64,000 bases of DNA from Leifsonia sp. Leaf336. GTDB taxonomy: Bacteria; Actinomycetota; Actinomycetes; Actinomycetales; Microbacteriaceae. This document shows positions 8,646 through 18,269 of the stretch, piece by piece. The position numbers and the translations under genes are program-made. Numbering within the stretch: the first letter of the stretch is position 1; the number at the start of each line of letters is the position of its first letter. The notes beneath the pieces are model-generated. The model was not told where the DNA came from. It did no database searches and saw only the letters and a list, made by a program, of their open reading frames with translations. Location of the stretch: assembly GCF_001423695.1 (NCBI RefSeq), contig NZ_LMOZ01000002.1:1240504-1304503 (forward strand). The letters run 5' to 3'.

Positions 8646-9866
8646 ATGCTAGGAAAGAAAGTCACGATCGGTGCGGCTGTTGCAGCGTCAGTCGCACTGC
8701 TCCTCGTGGGCTGTGCCAACCAGCCGTCCACAGGAGGCTCCACCAGCTCCAACTCGAAGGTGAACATCCCGGCGATCACCTCCGTGGACACCCCCAAGGA
8801 CGCGGTGCTCCCCGCGGGTGACGGCAAAGCCACCTGTCCCTCGGGTCTGACCATCGCCTACGTCGGCGCCGAGACCGGCCCCAACGCCCAGCTCGGCATC
8901 AACATCTACAACGGTGTGCAGCTGGCCATCAACCAGCACAACGACGCCAACAAGGGCTGCCAGGTCGCCTTCAAGAAGTTCGACACCGAGGGTGACCCGA
9001 ACAAGGCGACCGGTCCGGTGACCCAGGCGGTCAACGAGGGCGACATCGTCGGCGTCGTCGGCCTGCCGTTCTCCGGCGAGTCGAAGGCCACGGGCAACAT
9101 CTTCGAGCAGCAGGGCCTCGTCCACATCACCCCGTCGGCGACCAACCCGGGTCTGACCCAGAACGGCTGGAAGACCTTCTTCCGCGGCCTGGGCAACGAC
9201 GCGGTGCAGGGCCCCGCGGCGGCGAAGTTCCTGACCGACAAGCTGAAGGCCAAGAAGGTCTACCTGGTCCAGGATGACTCGGACTACGGCATCGGCCTCG
9301 GCACGACCACCTCGAAGGCGCTCGGCGACGCGCTCGTCGGCACCGACAAGGTGACCACCGGCCAGAAGGACTTCTCGGCCGTGATCTCGAAGATCCTCAA
9401 CGCCAAGCCGGACGCGGTCTACTACTCGGGCTACTACGCCGAGGGTGCTCCGTTCGACCAGCAGCTGGTGAACAAGGGCTACACGGGCACGTTCGTCGGC
9501 CCCGACGGTGTGAAGGACGACCAGTTCATCAAGCTGGCCGGCGACGCGTCCAGCAACGCGTACTTCACCTGCCCCTGCATCCCGGGTGAGCTGATCCCGA
9601 CCTTCGAGTCCGACTACAAGAAGCTCGCGAGCGCCGAGCCCGGCACCTACTCGATCGAGGGCTACGACGCCACCACCGTTCTGCTCGCCGGCATCGACAA
9701 GGGCAAGACGACGCGCGCCGACCTGGTCGACTGGGTCAAGAACTACGACGCCGACGGCCTGAGCAAGCACTACAAGTGGGACTCCACCGGTGAGCTCCAG
9801 GCGCCGACCGTCTACGGCTACAAGGTCGACAACGGCAAGATCGTTCCGATCGGCACCATCGGATAA
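8646..9866 (+). CDS. Branched-chain amino acid ABC transporter, substrate-binding lipoprotein
   Basis: A 406-residue type I periplasmic-binding-fold lipoprotein that captures the ligand outside the membrane for the LivHMGF importer encoded next. The signal peptide ends in lipobox LLVGC (Cys23). The mature domain begins near LTIAYVGAETGPNAQLG and has the paired phrases GVVGLPFSGESKATG and VYLVQDDSDYGIGLG typical of LIV-binding proteins. Shine-Dalgarno GAGAGG supports the ATG at 8646; a longer upstream frame lacks support. It is followed by a strong hairpin, so it is probably expressed above the downstream genes. Leu/Ile/Val specificity is inferred from the cluster. Confidence 0.92.
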   Translation: MLGKKVTIGAAVAASVALLLVGCANQPSTGGSTSSNSKVNIPAITSVDTPKDAVLPAGDGKATCPSGLTIAYVGAETGPNAQLGINIYNGVQLAINQHNDANKGCQVAFKKFDTEGDPNKATGPVTQAVNEGDIVGVVGLPFSGESKATGNIFEQQGLVHITPSATNPGLTQNGWKTFFRGLGNDAVQGPAAAKFLTDKLKAKKVYLVQDDSDYGIGLGTTTSKALGDALVGTDKVTTGQKDFSAVISKILNAKPDAVYYSGYYAEGAPFDQQLVNKGYTGTFVGPDGVKDDQFIKLAGDASSNAYFTCPCIPGELIPTFESDYKKLASAEPGTYSIEGYDATTVLLAGIDKGKTTRADLVDWVKNYDADGLSKHYKWDSTGELQAPTVYGYKVDNGKIVPIGTIG

Positions 9867-9877
9867 CGCGACACACG

Positions 9878-9913
9878 AAGGTGCCGCGGGCCACCGTGGC
9901 CCGCGGCACCTTT
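9878..9913 (+). terminator. Strong hairpin between binding-protein gene and livH
   Basis: A perfect 16-bp stem: AAGGTGCCGCGGGCCA (9878-9893), loop CCG, complementary arm 9897-9912, then TTTGTTTC. It lies 12 bp after the binding-protein stop and 66 bp before livH. As a partial terminator or 3' stabiliser it would allow more binding protein than permease, a common arrangement. Confidence 0.8.
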
Positions 9914-9978
9914 GTTTCGACTCTCACTAGAACTGAGCCGGACCAACGACGATCCGGCACTGAACCCTGGAAGTTCGA

Positions 9979-10989
9979 ATGCTCGAAACCCTCCTCCTCG
10001 TCCATCCCGTCCTCGACAACTCCTGGATCAACTTCGACGTCAACGCGCTCGTCCAGAACTTCTGGAGCGCCACCTTCGACGGTCTCACCTTCGGCGCCAT
10101 CTACGGCCTGATCGCTGTCGGCTACACGCTCGTCTACGGCGTGCTGAACCTGATCAACTTCGCGCACTCCGAAGTGTTCATCGTCGGTGCGTACGGCGTG
10201 GTCATCACCCTCACGTCGCTCGGGTTCGGACCGAGCGCCCCCAACCTGAGCCCGGTGGCGATCATCGGCGACCTCCTGCTCGCCCTGCTCGTCGGCATGG
10301 CGGCGTCGGCCTTCACCGCCTGGGTGCTGGAACGCGTCGCCTACCGTCCGCTGCGAAGGCGGAACGCGCCACGCCTCGTGTTCCTCATCACGGCGATCGG
10401 CGCCTCGTTCACGATCCAGTACCTGATCTTCCTTATCCGGGGCGCGAACGCGGAGCCGGCGGTGACGATGTTCATCCCCAAGCCGGTGTTCGACGTGTTC
10501 GGGACGATCGTGAACAGCCAGCAGATCATCATCGTGGTCGCCTCGGTGATCCTGATGATCGCCACCGACTGGTTCATCCGCCGCACCCGCACCGGCCGCG
10601 GCATCCGCGCCGTCGCGCAGGACGCCGACACGGCCACGCTGATGGGCGTGAACAAGGAGCGGATTATCCAGATCACCTTCATCACCGGCGGTATCCTCGC
10701 GGGCGCCGCTGCGCTGTTCTACGTGATGCTGGTCCCCTCCGGCGTGATCTACAACGGCGGCTTCGTGCTCGGCGTCAAGGCGTTCGCCGCCGCCGTCCTC
10801 GGCGGCATCGGCAATGTGCGCGGTGCCCTCCTCGGCGGCCTGCTGCTCGGCGTGATCGGCAACTACGGCCAGATCCTGCTCGGCGACTCGCAGTGGACCG
10901 ACGTCGTCGCCTTCGTCGTCCTGGTCCTGGTGCTGCTGATCAAGCCGACGGGCATCCTGGGCACCTCCCTCGGAAGGAGCCGCGCATGA
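9979..10989 (+). CDS. livH: Branched-chain amino acid ABC transporter permease LivH
   Basis: A 336-residue integral membrane permease of the LivH type, with about eight membrane segments. Family marks are the segment GLTFGAIYGLIAVGYTLVYG followed by LNLINFAHSE, and the later AAVLGGIGNVRGALLGGLLLG, which contacts the ATPases. The ATG at 9979 has only a weak upstream Shine-Dalgarno (TGGAAG). Its stop overlaps the livM start by 4 bp (ATGA), so the two permeases are coupled. Confidence 0.94.
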   Translation: MLETLLLVHPVLDNSWINFDVNALVQNFWSATFDGLTFGAIYGLIAVGYTLVYGVLNLINFAHSEVFIVGAYGVVITLTSLGFGPSAPNLSPVAIIGDLLLALLVGMAASAFTAWVLERVAYRPLRRRNAPRLVFLITAIGASFTIQYLIFLIRGANAEPAVTMFIPKPVFDVFGTIVNSQQIIIVVASVILMIATDWFIRRTRTGRGIRAVAQDADTATLMGVNKERIIQITFITGGILAGAAALFYVMLVPSGVIYNGGFVLGVKAFAAAVLGGIGNVRGALLGGLLLGVIGNYGQILLGDSQWTDVVAFVVLVLVLLIKPTGILGTSLGRSRA

Positions 10990-12146
10990 GCACGACAGAA
11001 GGCCCCAAGGTCCTTCCCGACGGGCGCGGGGAGCAGGCCGACGACGCGCTGGAGGCCGCACGCGCCCGCAAGCGCGGCGGCTTCCTCCAGCCGCTCCGCG
11101 ACCGCTGGAACGGCCTCCCTCGTGCCGTGCAGTGGGCGTGGCTGCTGATCGTGGTCGCCCTGGCGTACGCGCTGCCATACCTGAACTTCTTCCCGCTGAC
11201 CACCGAGCCGGGCAACGACTGGCCGCTGGCCTGCTTCGCGATGGCGACCTACGGCCTCATCGCGATCGGCCTGAACGTCGTGGTCGGCTACGCCGGCCTC
11301 CTCGACCTCGGCTACGTCGCCTTCTTCGCGGTGGGTTCGTACACCGCGGCGATGCTGACCAGCCCCGACTCGCCGTTCCTGAAGATCCCGTACCTGTGGA
11401 CCATCCCGGTCGCCATGGCGGTCACGATGACGTTCGGCGTCATCCTCGGCGTGCCGACGCTCCGCCTCCGCGGCGACTACCTGGCGATCGTCACGCTCGG
11501 CTTCGGTGAGATCGTGCGCATCCTCGCCACGATCATCCCGGCGATGAAGGGCCAGGTCGGCTTCCAGAACGTCGGGCACCCGCCGGGCGAGACCGCCAAG
11601 GGCATCCCGATCTTCTCGAACTCGAACGGCGTGCCGTGGTACTGGCTCACTGTGACGATCATCATCGTCATCCTGCTGCTCGTCGGCAACCTGGAGCGCA
11701 GCCGCGTGGGCCGCGCGTGGATCGCCATCCGGGAGGACGAGGACGCCGCCGAGATCATGGGCGTTCCCACCTTCAAGTACAAGGTGTGGGCGTTCGCGAT
11801 CGGCGCTGGCGTCGGCGGCCTCTCCGGTGCGCTGTTCGCCGGTCAGGTCGGCTTCGTCAACAATCAGAAGTTCGACGTGCAGACCTCGATCCTGTTCCTC
11901 GCGGCCGTCGTGCTCGGCGGCGCGGGCAACAAGGTCGGCGCCATGATCGGTGGCGCCATCGTCGCCTACATCCCGCTGCGGTTCACCGCGATCGCCGACT
12001 ACAAGTACCTGATCTTCGGCGTCGCGCTCGTGCTCATCATGATCTTCCGGTCGCAGGGTCTGTTCCCTGCGCGCCAGAAGCTGCTGGCGTACGGCAGGCA
12101 CGCGTACAACAGAGTTGCCCAGGCGGCGAAGGGAGGCGCGCGATGA
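10986..12146 (+). CDS. livM: Branched-chain amino acid ABC transporter permease LivM
   Basis: A 386-residue second permease. A charged cytosolic N-terminus of about 50 residues precedes the first membrane segment; the conserved LivM phrase [20 protein letters not shown] and the C-terminal [20 protein letters not shown] are clear. The ATG at 10986 overlaps the livH stop and has GGAAGGAG upstream. The 3' end overlaps livG by 4 bp (ATGA). LivH and LivM form the membrane pore that LivG and LivF power. Confidence 0.94.
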   Translation: MSTTEGPKVLPDGRGEQADDALEAARARKRGGFLQPLRDRWNGLPRAVQWAWLLIVVALAYALPYLNFFPLTTEPGNDWPLACFAMATYGLIAIGLNVVVGYAGLLDLGYVAFFAVGSYTAAMLTSPDSPFLKIPYLWTIPVAMAVTMTFGVILGVPTLRLRGDYLAIVTLGFGEIVRILATIIPAMKGQVGFQNVGHPPGETAKGIPIFSNSNGVPWYWLTVTIIIVILLLVGNLERSRVGRAWIAIREDEDAAEIMGVPTFKYKVWAFAIGAGVGGLSGALFAGQVGFVNNQKFDVQTSILFLAAVVLGGAGNKVGAMIGGAIVAYIPLRFTAIADYKYLIFGVALVLIMIFRSQGLFPARQKLLAYGRHAYNRVAQAAKGGAR

Positions 12147-13057
12147 GCGACGAGAACACCACGGCAGTCCCGGAGGAGGAGCCGGCCCTCGGCGCCAACG
12201 AGGACGAACTCGAGGCCGCCGGTATCGACCTGGACGTCGCCGAGGCGGCGGCCCCCGATCGCGAGATCGCGGTCGAGGTCGGCGAGAACATCGTGGAGGT
12301 GCGCAACCTCACCGTGAAGTTCGGCGGCCTCCTCGCCCTCGACGACGTGTCGTTCGACATCCGTCGCGGCGAGATCCTCGGCCTGATCGGACCGAACGGC
12401 GCCGGAAAGACGACGTGCTTCAACGCGATGACCGGCGTCTACAAGCCGACCAGCGGCGACGTGCTGCTGGAGGGCCAGTCGATCAAGGGCCAGAAGCAGC
12501 ACAAGATCACGCGGCTGGGGCTGGCGCGCACGTTCCAGAACATCCGGCTGTTCGGCGAGATGACGGCCCTCGAGAACGTGGTCGTGGGCCTGGACGCGCG
12601 GCACAGGACGTCGGTCCCCGGCGCACTGCTGCGGCTTCCGCGCCACACCAGGGAGGAGAAGTCCGCCATCGAGCGCGGGATGGCCCTGCTCGAGTTCGTG
12701 GGCATCGCCGACCACGCGGCCGACCTCTCGCGGTCGCTGCCGTACGGCTCCCAGCGCCGGCTGGAGATCGCGCGAGCCCTGGCGACAGACCCCAAGGTGC
12801 TCTGCCTGGACGAGCCGGCCGCCGGCTTCAACCCGGCCGAGAAGGAGGACCTGATGGACCTCATCAGGACCATCCGTGCCGACGGCTACACCGTCCTCCT
12901 CATCGAACACGACATGAAGCTGGTCATGGGAGTGACGGATCGCATCGTGGTGCTGGAGTTCGGCCGCAAGCTGGCCGACGACGTGCCGGTGGCCATCCGG
13001 AACGACCCGCGCGTGATCGCCGCCTACCTGGGGGAGCCCGAAGATGACGTTGCTTGA
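12143..13057 (+). CDS. livG: Branched-chain amino acid ABC transporter ATP-binding protein LivG
   Basis: A 304-residue ABC ATPase. Walker A is GPNGAGKT (83-90), the signature reads [13 protein letters not shown] in place of the usual LSGGQ (a typical LivG variation), and Walker B is [10 protein letters not shown]. It has an unusual acidic N-terminal extension of about 45 residues before the ABC domain, which starts near [10 protein letters not shown]; its role is unknown. GGGAGG precedes the ATG. The 3' end overlaps livF by 14 bp. Confidence 0.94.
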   Translation: MSDENTTAVPEEEPALGANEDELEAAGIDLDVAEAAAPDREIAVEVGENIVEVRNLTVKFGGLLALDDVSFDIRRGEILGLIGPNGAGKTTCFNAMTGVYKPTSGDVLLEGQSIKGQKQHKITRLGLARTFQNIRLFGEMTALENVVVGLDARHRTSVPGALLRLPRHTREEKSAIERGMALLEFVGIADHAADLSRSLPYGSQRRLEIARALATDPKVLCLDEPAAGFNPAEKEDLMDLIRTIRADGYTVLLIEHDMKLVMGVTDRIVVLEFGRKLADDVPVAIRNDPRVIAAYLGEPEDDVA

Positions 13058-13757
13058 ACTGAAGAACATCAGCGTCTCCTACGGACGCATCGAGGCGATC
13101 CACGACATGTCGTTCTCCGTGGAGGAGGGCGAGATCGTCAGCCTCATCGGCGCGAACGGCGCCGGCAAGTCGACCACGATGAAGACCATCTCGGGCATCC
13201 TGAACCCGTCGAAGGGCTCGATCCTGTTCGACGGCCAGGACATCACCAAGATGAAGGCGCACATCCGGGTCATCCGGGGTATCTCGCAGGCTCCGGAGGG
13301 CCGAGGGATCTTCCCGGGCATGACGGTGATGGAGAACCTCGACATGGGCGCGTTCGGCCGCAAGGACCGCTCCAACATGGGGCCGGATTTCGAGCGCGTG
13401 TTCTCGCTGTTCCCGCGGCTCGCCGAGCGCAAGACGCAGGTCGGCGGCACGATGTCCGGCGGCGAGCAGCAGATGCTCGCCATCGGCCGCGCGCTGATGT
13501 CGAACCCGCGTCTCCTGCTGCTCGACGAGCCGTCGATGGGTCTCGCGCCGCAGTTCATCCGGCAGATCTTCTCGATCATCACGGAGATCAACAAGCAGGG
13601 CACCACGGTGCTGCTGGTCGAGCAGAACGCCAACCAGGCGCTCGCTCGCGCCAGCCGGGCGTTCGTGCTGGAGACCGGGAGCATCACGCGCTCGGGAACC
13701 GGTCGCGAACTCCTCGCCGACCCCGCCATCAAGGAGGCCTACCTCGGCGTAGGCTGA
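13044..13757 (+). CDS. livF: Branched-chain amino acid ABC transporter ATP-binding protein LivF
   Basis: A 237-residue ABC ATPase, last gene of the importer operon. Walker A is GANGAGKS (36-43), signature MSGGEQQMLAIGRAL, Walker B LLLLDEPSMGLAP. Length is normal for LivF. It starts inside livG with GGGGGAG upstream and is followed by a terminator 30 bp after its stop. Confidence 0.95.
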   Translation: MTLLELKNISVSYGRIEAIHDMSFSVEEGEIVSLIGANGAGKSTTMKTISGILNPSKGSILFDGQDITKMKAHIRVIRGISQAPEGRGIFPGMTVMENLDMGAFGRKDRSNMGPDFERVFSLFPRLAERKTQVGGTMSGGEQQMLAIGRALMSNPRLLLLDEPSMGLAPQFIRQIFSIITEINKQGTTVLLVEQNANQALARASRAFVLETGSITRSGTGRELLADPAIKEAYLGVG

Positions 13758-13786
13758 GCGGCGCTTCGCCGCCGAACACACAGGAG

Positions 13787-13822
13787 AGTGCGCCGATTCC
13801 ACCCGGAACGGCGCACTTTTCC
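13787..13822 (+). terminator. Rho-independent terminator after livF
   Basis: Stem AGTGCGCCG (13787-13795) pairs with CGGCGCACT (13809-13817); an inner TTCC/GGAA pairing flanks an ACCC loop, and TTTTCC follows. It closes the branched-chain amino acid operon before smc. Confidence 0.85.
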
Positions 13823-13866
13823 TGTGCCCGGCGGCAGGGGGAACGGGCGAGACCGTGGGGGTCGGG

Positions 13867-13872
13867 TAGATT
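13867..13872 (+). promoter_or_regulatory. -10 box TAGATT for leaderless smc
   Basis: TAGATT ends 7 nt before the GTG start of smc, with no Shine-Dalgarno in the gap, so the smc mRNA probably begins at its start codon. Confidence 0.65.
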
Positions 13873-13879
13873 CACCTGC

Positions 13880-16800
13880 GTGTATTTGAAGAGTCTGACG
13901 CTCAAGGGCTTCAAGTCGTTCGCCACGCCGACGACTTTCGCCTTCGAGCCGGGCGTCACCTGCGTCGTCGGCCCGAACGGGTCCGGCAAGTCGAACGTGG
14001 TCGACGCCCTCGCCTGGGTGATGGGCGAGCAGGGCGCCAAGACGCTTCGTGGCGGCAAGATGGAGGACGTCATCTTCGCCGGCACCTCCACCCGCGGCCC
14101 CCTCGGTCGCGCCGAGGTGCAGCTCACGATCGACAACTCCGACGGCGCCCTGCCGATCGAGTACACCGAGGTCACGATCTCGCGCACCCTCTTCCGCAAC
14201 GGCGGGAGCGAGTACGCGATCAACGGCCAGTCGTGCCGGCTGCTCGACGTGCAGGAGCTGCTGAGCGACTCCGGCCTGGGGCGCGAGATGCACGTCATCG
14301 TCGGTCAGGGGCAGCTGGACGCGGTGCTGCGCGCCACCCCGGAAGAGCGCCGCGGCTTCATCGAGGAGGCCGCCGGCATCCTCAAGCACCGCCGTCGCAA
14401 AGAGAAGACCCTCCGCAAGCTGGAGGCCATGCAGACCAACCTGACCCGCCTCAGCGACCTCGCCGGTGAAGTGCGCCGGCAGCTGAAGCCTCTCGGCCAC
14501 CAGGCCGAGATCGCGCGCGAGGCGCAGTCCATCGCGGCGATCGTCCGCGACGCCCGGGCGCGCCTCCTGGCCGACGAGGTCGTCGGGCTGCGCCGGTCGC
14601 TCGACGACCACACGCGTTCGGAGGCCTCCCGCCACAGCGAGCAGATCGTGCTGCAGGAGCAGCTGGAGCAGAAGCAGCTGCGTCGCACGCGCCTCGAGCA
14701 GGCGCAGGTCGGCGACGCCGTCGACGTCGCGCGCAGCACCGCCTTCGCTCTCGAGCAGGCGCAGGACCGGCTCCGCAGTCTCTACACTCTGGCGACCCAG
14801 CGGCTGGCGCTGCTCGGGAGCCAGTCGGACGCGACAGACGACGGCCCGCGGGTCAGCCCGCAGATGGTGCAGGACGCCGCCGACGAAGTCGAGCGGCTCC
14901 GGGCCGCGGTGACCGAGGCCGAGTCCGCGTGGGAGGCCGCGCAGGCCGCCACGCGCGCCGCTCGCGCCCGGCTCGACTCCGTGGACGAGGAGATCGCGGC
15001 GCAGAGCGCGCTGGTCTCCAAGCACGATCTGGAGATCAGCAAGCTGAACGGCCAGGCGGAGGCCGCGGCGCAGCGGCTGGCGGCTGTGCGCGGCGAGGTG
15101 CTGCGGCAGCAGAACGCGCTCGACGCCGCGACCGAGCGGCGCGAGAAGGCGCGTTCGGAGTTCGCCGCGCGTGAGGCGGACGCCGAGATCGGCGACGCGG
15201 GCGAGGGCAGCCTCGACGAGGCGTACGAGCTCGCCCAGGCGGATGTCTTCGAGGCCGAGGGGCTCATCGAGAAGCTGCGCGACGAGCTGCACGCGCTGGA
15301 GCGCGAGCGCGACGCACTCGCGGCCCGCACCTCCGCCCTGTCACTCGCGCTCGACCAGAAGGACGGCTCCTCCGCACTGGTGGCCGCGCGGCTGACCGGC
15401 GTGCGCGGGCTGGTGGCCGAGCACCTCCGGGTGCACCCCGGCTTCGAGGCGGCCATCGCGGCGGCGCTCGGAACGCTGGCCGACGCCGTGCTCGCCGACA
15501 GCAGAGGCAGCGCGTTCGACGCGGTCGCCCACGCCGCCGCCGACGACCTCGGCCGGGTGGAGGTCGTGGTCGCCGATGCCGTGGCGCCGGAGGTGGACCT
15601 CGGCGGCATCGCCGGCGTTGTTCCTGCCCGCTCGGTGGTCGACGCGCCCTCCGGTGTGCTGGGCCTCCTCGCCTTCACCGCGATCGCCGACGATCTGGAG
15701 GCCGCCCGCACCGCCGCGGAGGCGTTCCGCGGCCGCGGGCTCGGCGGCCCGATCACGCTGATCACGCGCTCGGGCGACGTGCTGACCGACTTCGTGCTGC
15801 GCGGCGGCTCCGGCGCCAAGCAGAGCCGCATCGAGCTCTTCGCCGAACGCGACGCCGCGCAGGAGCGGCTCGACGAGGTCACCTCCCTGATCGACAGGGC
15901 GCGGTTCGCGCTGGCCGAGCAGCGCGGCGTCGTCCAGGTCGCGAAGGAGCAGTCGCAGGCCGCGCTGTCCGCCCTGCGCGAGTTCGACGCGAAGCTCGCC
16001 GCGCAGACCGAGCAGCTCAACCGGCTGCGCGTGCAGTCGGAGGCCGCAGAGGCGGAGTTCGACCGCCTGAGCCGCGCGCTCGAGCAGGCGGCCGAGCGCG
16101 TGGCCGATGCCGAGCAGGCGGCCGAGTCCGCGAAGTCCGAGCTGGAGGTCGCCCGGTCGCGGCCGCGCCCGATCCTGGACGTCTCGGCGCGCGACGCGCT
16201 GTCACTGGAGCTGGAGGCCGCCCGCGACGCTGAGGTCGAGTCCCGCCTGGGCGTCGAGACGGCCAAGGAGCGGGTGCGTGCGGAGCAGGCACGCGGCGAG
16301 GCGCTCTCCCGTCAATTGGAGGCCGAGCGCGCCGCGGCGGAGGAGGCCGCCCGCCGCGCCGTCATCCGACGCCGTCAGCTCGACGCCGCGCAGGGCGTCG
16401 TCGACGCGCTGCCCGCGGTGCTGGCGTCGGCCGACCGGTCGGTGGCACAGGCGCGTGTCGAGCTCGCCACGGCCGAAGCGCAGCGGGCGAGCCAGAACGA
16501 GGAGCTCGCGACCGTGCGCCGCGAGGAGTCCGCGCTCCGGGATCGCCTGCACACGATCACCGAGGCCGTGCACGGGCTCGAGCTGCAGATCTACGAGAAG
16601 AAGCTGCACCTGTCGAGCCTGCTGGAGCGGGCGGGCAGCGAGCTGGGGCTCGTGGAGGACGTCCTGGTCGCCGAGTACGGGCCGGAGGTGCTGATCCCGG
16701 TCGCGCGTCCCGCCGACGCCGACGACGCCGCCGGCGACGCAGCCGACGAAGCCGGTGAAGCCGATCCCGAGGAGCCGCAGGGCGTCCCCTTCGTCCGCGA

Positions 16801-17458
16801 GCAGCAGCAGAAGCGACTCGCCACGGCCGAGCGCAAGCTCGCGCAGCTCGGCCGGGTCAACCCGCTGGCCCTGGAGGAGTTCGCCGCGCTGGAGCAGCGG
16901 CACAAGTTCCTCACCGAGCAGCTGACCGACCTCACCAACACGCGCAAAGACCTCGTGACGATCATCGAGGAGATCGACGAGAAGATGCAGACCATCTTCG
17001 AGTCGGCGTTCGCTGACACCGAGGCGGCGTTCGAGCGCGTCTTCCCCATCCTGTTCCCCGGCGGGTCCGGCCACATCGCGCTGACGAACCCCGACGACCT
17101 CCTCACCACGGGCATCGAGGTCTCGGTCAAGCCGGCCGGCAAGAAGATCGAGCGGCTCTCGCTGCTGTCCGGCGGCGAGCGCTCGCTCGCCGCGGTGGCC
17201 CTGCTCATCGCCATCTTCAAGGCGCGGCCCAGCCCGTTCTACATCATGGACGAGGTGGAGGCCGCGCTGGACGACGCCAACCTCGGCCGCCTGCTGACCA
17301 TCTTCGAGGACCTCCGCGAGAACAGCCAGCTCATCGTGATCACGCACCAGAAGCGCACGATGGAGATCGCCGACGCGCTCTACGGCGTCTCGATGCGCCA
17401 GGACGGCGTGTCGGCCGTCGTCGGACAACGCGTCGCGCAGGAGAAGGCGTCGGCCTAG
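13880..17458 (+). CDS. smc: Chromosome partition protein SMC
   Basis: A 1192-residue SMC ATPase that organises and segregates the chromosome as part of condensin. The N-terminus MYLKSLTLKGFKSFA leads to Walker A GPNGSGKS (31-38). Long coiled coils flank a hinge at roughly residues 500-660 (around LTGVRGLVAEHLRVHPGFEA). The C-terminal head has signature LLSGGERSLAAVALL and Walker B YIMDEVEAALDDAN. An acidic Ala/Asp/Glu insert (about 950-975) lies in the second coiled-coil arm. Start GTG, apparently leaderless. No scpA or scpB is present in the window. Confidence 0.97.
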   Translation: MYLKSLTLKGFKSFATPTTFAFEPGVTCVVGPNGSGKSNVVDALAWVMGEQGAKTLRGGKMEDVIFAGTSTRGPLGRAEVQLTIDNSDGALPIEYTEVTISRTLFRNGGSEYAINGQSCRLLDVQELLSDSGLGREMHVIVGQGQLDAVLRATPEERRGFIEEAAGILKHRRRKEKTLRKLEAMQTNLTRLSDLAGEVRRQLKPLGHQAEIAREAQSIAAIVRDARARLLADEVVGLRRSLDDHTRSEASRHSEQIVLQEQLEQKQLRRTRLEQAQVGDAVDVARSTAFALEQAQDRLRSLYTLATQRLALLGSQSDATDDGPRVSPQMVQDAADEVERLRAAVTEAESAWEAAQAATRAARARLDSVDEEIAAQSALVSKHDLEISKLNGQAEAAAQRLAAVRGEVLRQQNALDAATERREKARSEFAAREADAEIGDAGEGSLDEAYELAQADVFEAEGLIEKLRDELHALERERDALAARTSALSLALDQKDGSSALVAARLTGVRGLVAEHLRVHPGFEAAIAAALGTLADAVLADSRGSAFDAVAHAAADDLGRVEVVVADAVAPEVDLGGIAGVVPARSVVDAPSGVLGLLAFTAIADDLEAARTAAEAFRGRGLGGPITLITRSGDVLTDFVLRGGSGAKQSRIELFAERDAAQERLDEVTSLIDRARFALAEQRGVVQVAKEQSQAALSALREFDAKLAAQTEQLNRLRVQSEAAEAEFDRLSRALEQAAERVADAEQAAESAKSELEVARSRPRPILDVSARDALSLELEAARDAEVESRLGVETAKERVRAEQARGEALSRQLEAERAAAEEAARRAVIRRRQLDAAQGVVDALPAVLASADRSVAQARVELATAEAQRASQNEELATVRREESALRDRLHTITEAVHGLELQIYEKKLHLSSLLERAGSELGLVEDVLVAEYGPEVLIPVARPADADDAAGDAADEAGEADPEEPQGVPFVREQQQKRLATAERKLAQLGRVNPLALEEFAALEQRHKFLTEQLTDLTNTRKDLVTIIEEIDEKMQTIFESAFADTEAAFERVFPILFPGGSGHIALTNPDDLLTTGIEVSVKPAGKKIERLSLLSGGERSLAAVALLIAIFKARPSPFYIMDEVEAALDDANLGRLLTIFEDLRENSQLIVITHQKRTMEIADALYGVSMRQDGVSAVVGQRVAQEKASA

Positions 17459-17468
17459 CGACGGTCGG

Positions 17469-18239
17469 TCACAGCTCGATCGCCGCCAGCTTCACGTCCA
17501 GTCCGTCGAGGGCCTCCGCCGCCCGCCGCTCGCAGCGCATCGCGAGACCGATGTGGCCCTGCATTCGGAGCTGGTGCGCGAGAAGGAGGTCGTCGCGGTT
17601 GTCGCCGAGCGCGTCCTGCGCGGCCTTCGCCGCCGCCGCGAGCCGCACAGCAGGCCGGCCGAGCTCGTCGGCGACAGCTTCAGCGGCATAGCGCACCTTG
17701 CGCGCGGCCTTGCGGGTGGCATGCCGATCTTCGAGGGAGTCGCCGCGCGGGAGGTGCACATTCCGCACCGCCTTCTCGAGTCCGCGGTCGGTGATCCGGT
17801 CGGGTTGCGTGCGCCCTTTCGCGCTGAGCGGCGGCGCGGCCGCGAACATCTGGAGGTCGGCGAGGAGCAGCCGCACCGTCCGGCCGTGCAGGTGCCGGAT
17901 GAGCGATGCGAGCTCGCGCGCGTGTGCGGCCCGGGTCTCCGCGACCTCGGCGGAGACGAGGTCGACCACGGCGATCTCGTCGTCGGCCTCCAGCAGATCC
18001 TCGAGCGAATCCGCCTTCACCTCCAGGTCGCGCACCGCGCCCAGGCGGTCGCCCAGCGCCTTCAGGCGTGAGCGCAGCCGCACCTCCGCGTCGCGCTCGA
18101 ACGCCGCGCGGTAGACCTGCAGGATGCTGCGGAGCCGCCGTACCCGGGTGCGCGCCTGGTGCACGGCGTCCTCCCCGTCGTTCTCGATCGCCACGAGCTG
18201 CTCGGCGAGCTCGGCCGACACCGCGACGAGGGAGAACAT
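17469..18239 (-). CDS. CHAD domain-containing protein
   Basis: A 256-residue, all-helical, Arg/His/Lys-rich CHAD protein. CHAD domains bind inorganic polyphosphate and often accompany CYTH domains, which are absent here. Visible marks are VHQARTRVRRLRSILQVYR near residues 25-45 and HATRKAARKVRYAAEAV near 185-205, the two basic histidine helices that define CHAD. I take the ATG at 18237-18239; the frame is open upstream only as the antisense of ftsY. It converges with smc (10-bp gap) and diverges from ftsY (30 bp). Confidence 0.85.
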   Translation of the reverse strand: MFSLVAVSAELAEQLVAIENDGEDAVHQARTRVRRLRSILQVYRAAFERDAEVRLRSRLKALGDRLGAVRDLEVKADSLEDLLEADDEIAVVDLVSAEVAETRAAHARELASLIRHLHGRTVRLLLADLQMFAAAPPLSAKGRTQPDRITDRGLEKAVRNVHLPRGDSLEDRHATRKAARKVRYAAEAVADELGRPAVRLAAAAKAAQDALGDNRDDLLLAHQLRMQGHIGLAMRCERRAAEALDGLDVKLAAIEL

Positions 18240-18256
18240 GCCGCCACCGTACCAAC

Positions 18257-18262
18257 TAGTCT
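18257..18262 (+). promoter_or_regulatory. -10 box TAGTCT for leaderless ftsY
   Basis: TAGTCT ends 7 nt before the ftsY ATG with no Shine-Dalgarno between, matching the spacing seen at smc and trmD. Confidence 0.6.
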
Positions 18263-18269
18263 GAGTGTC

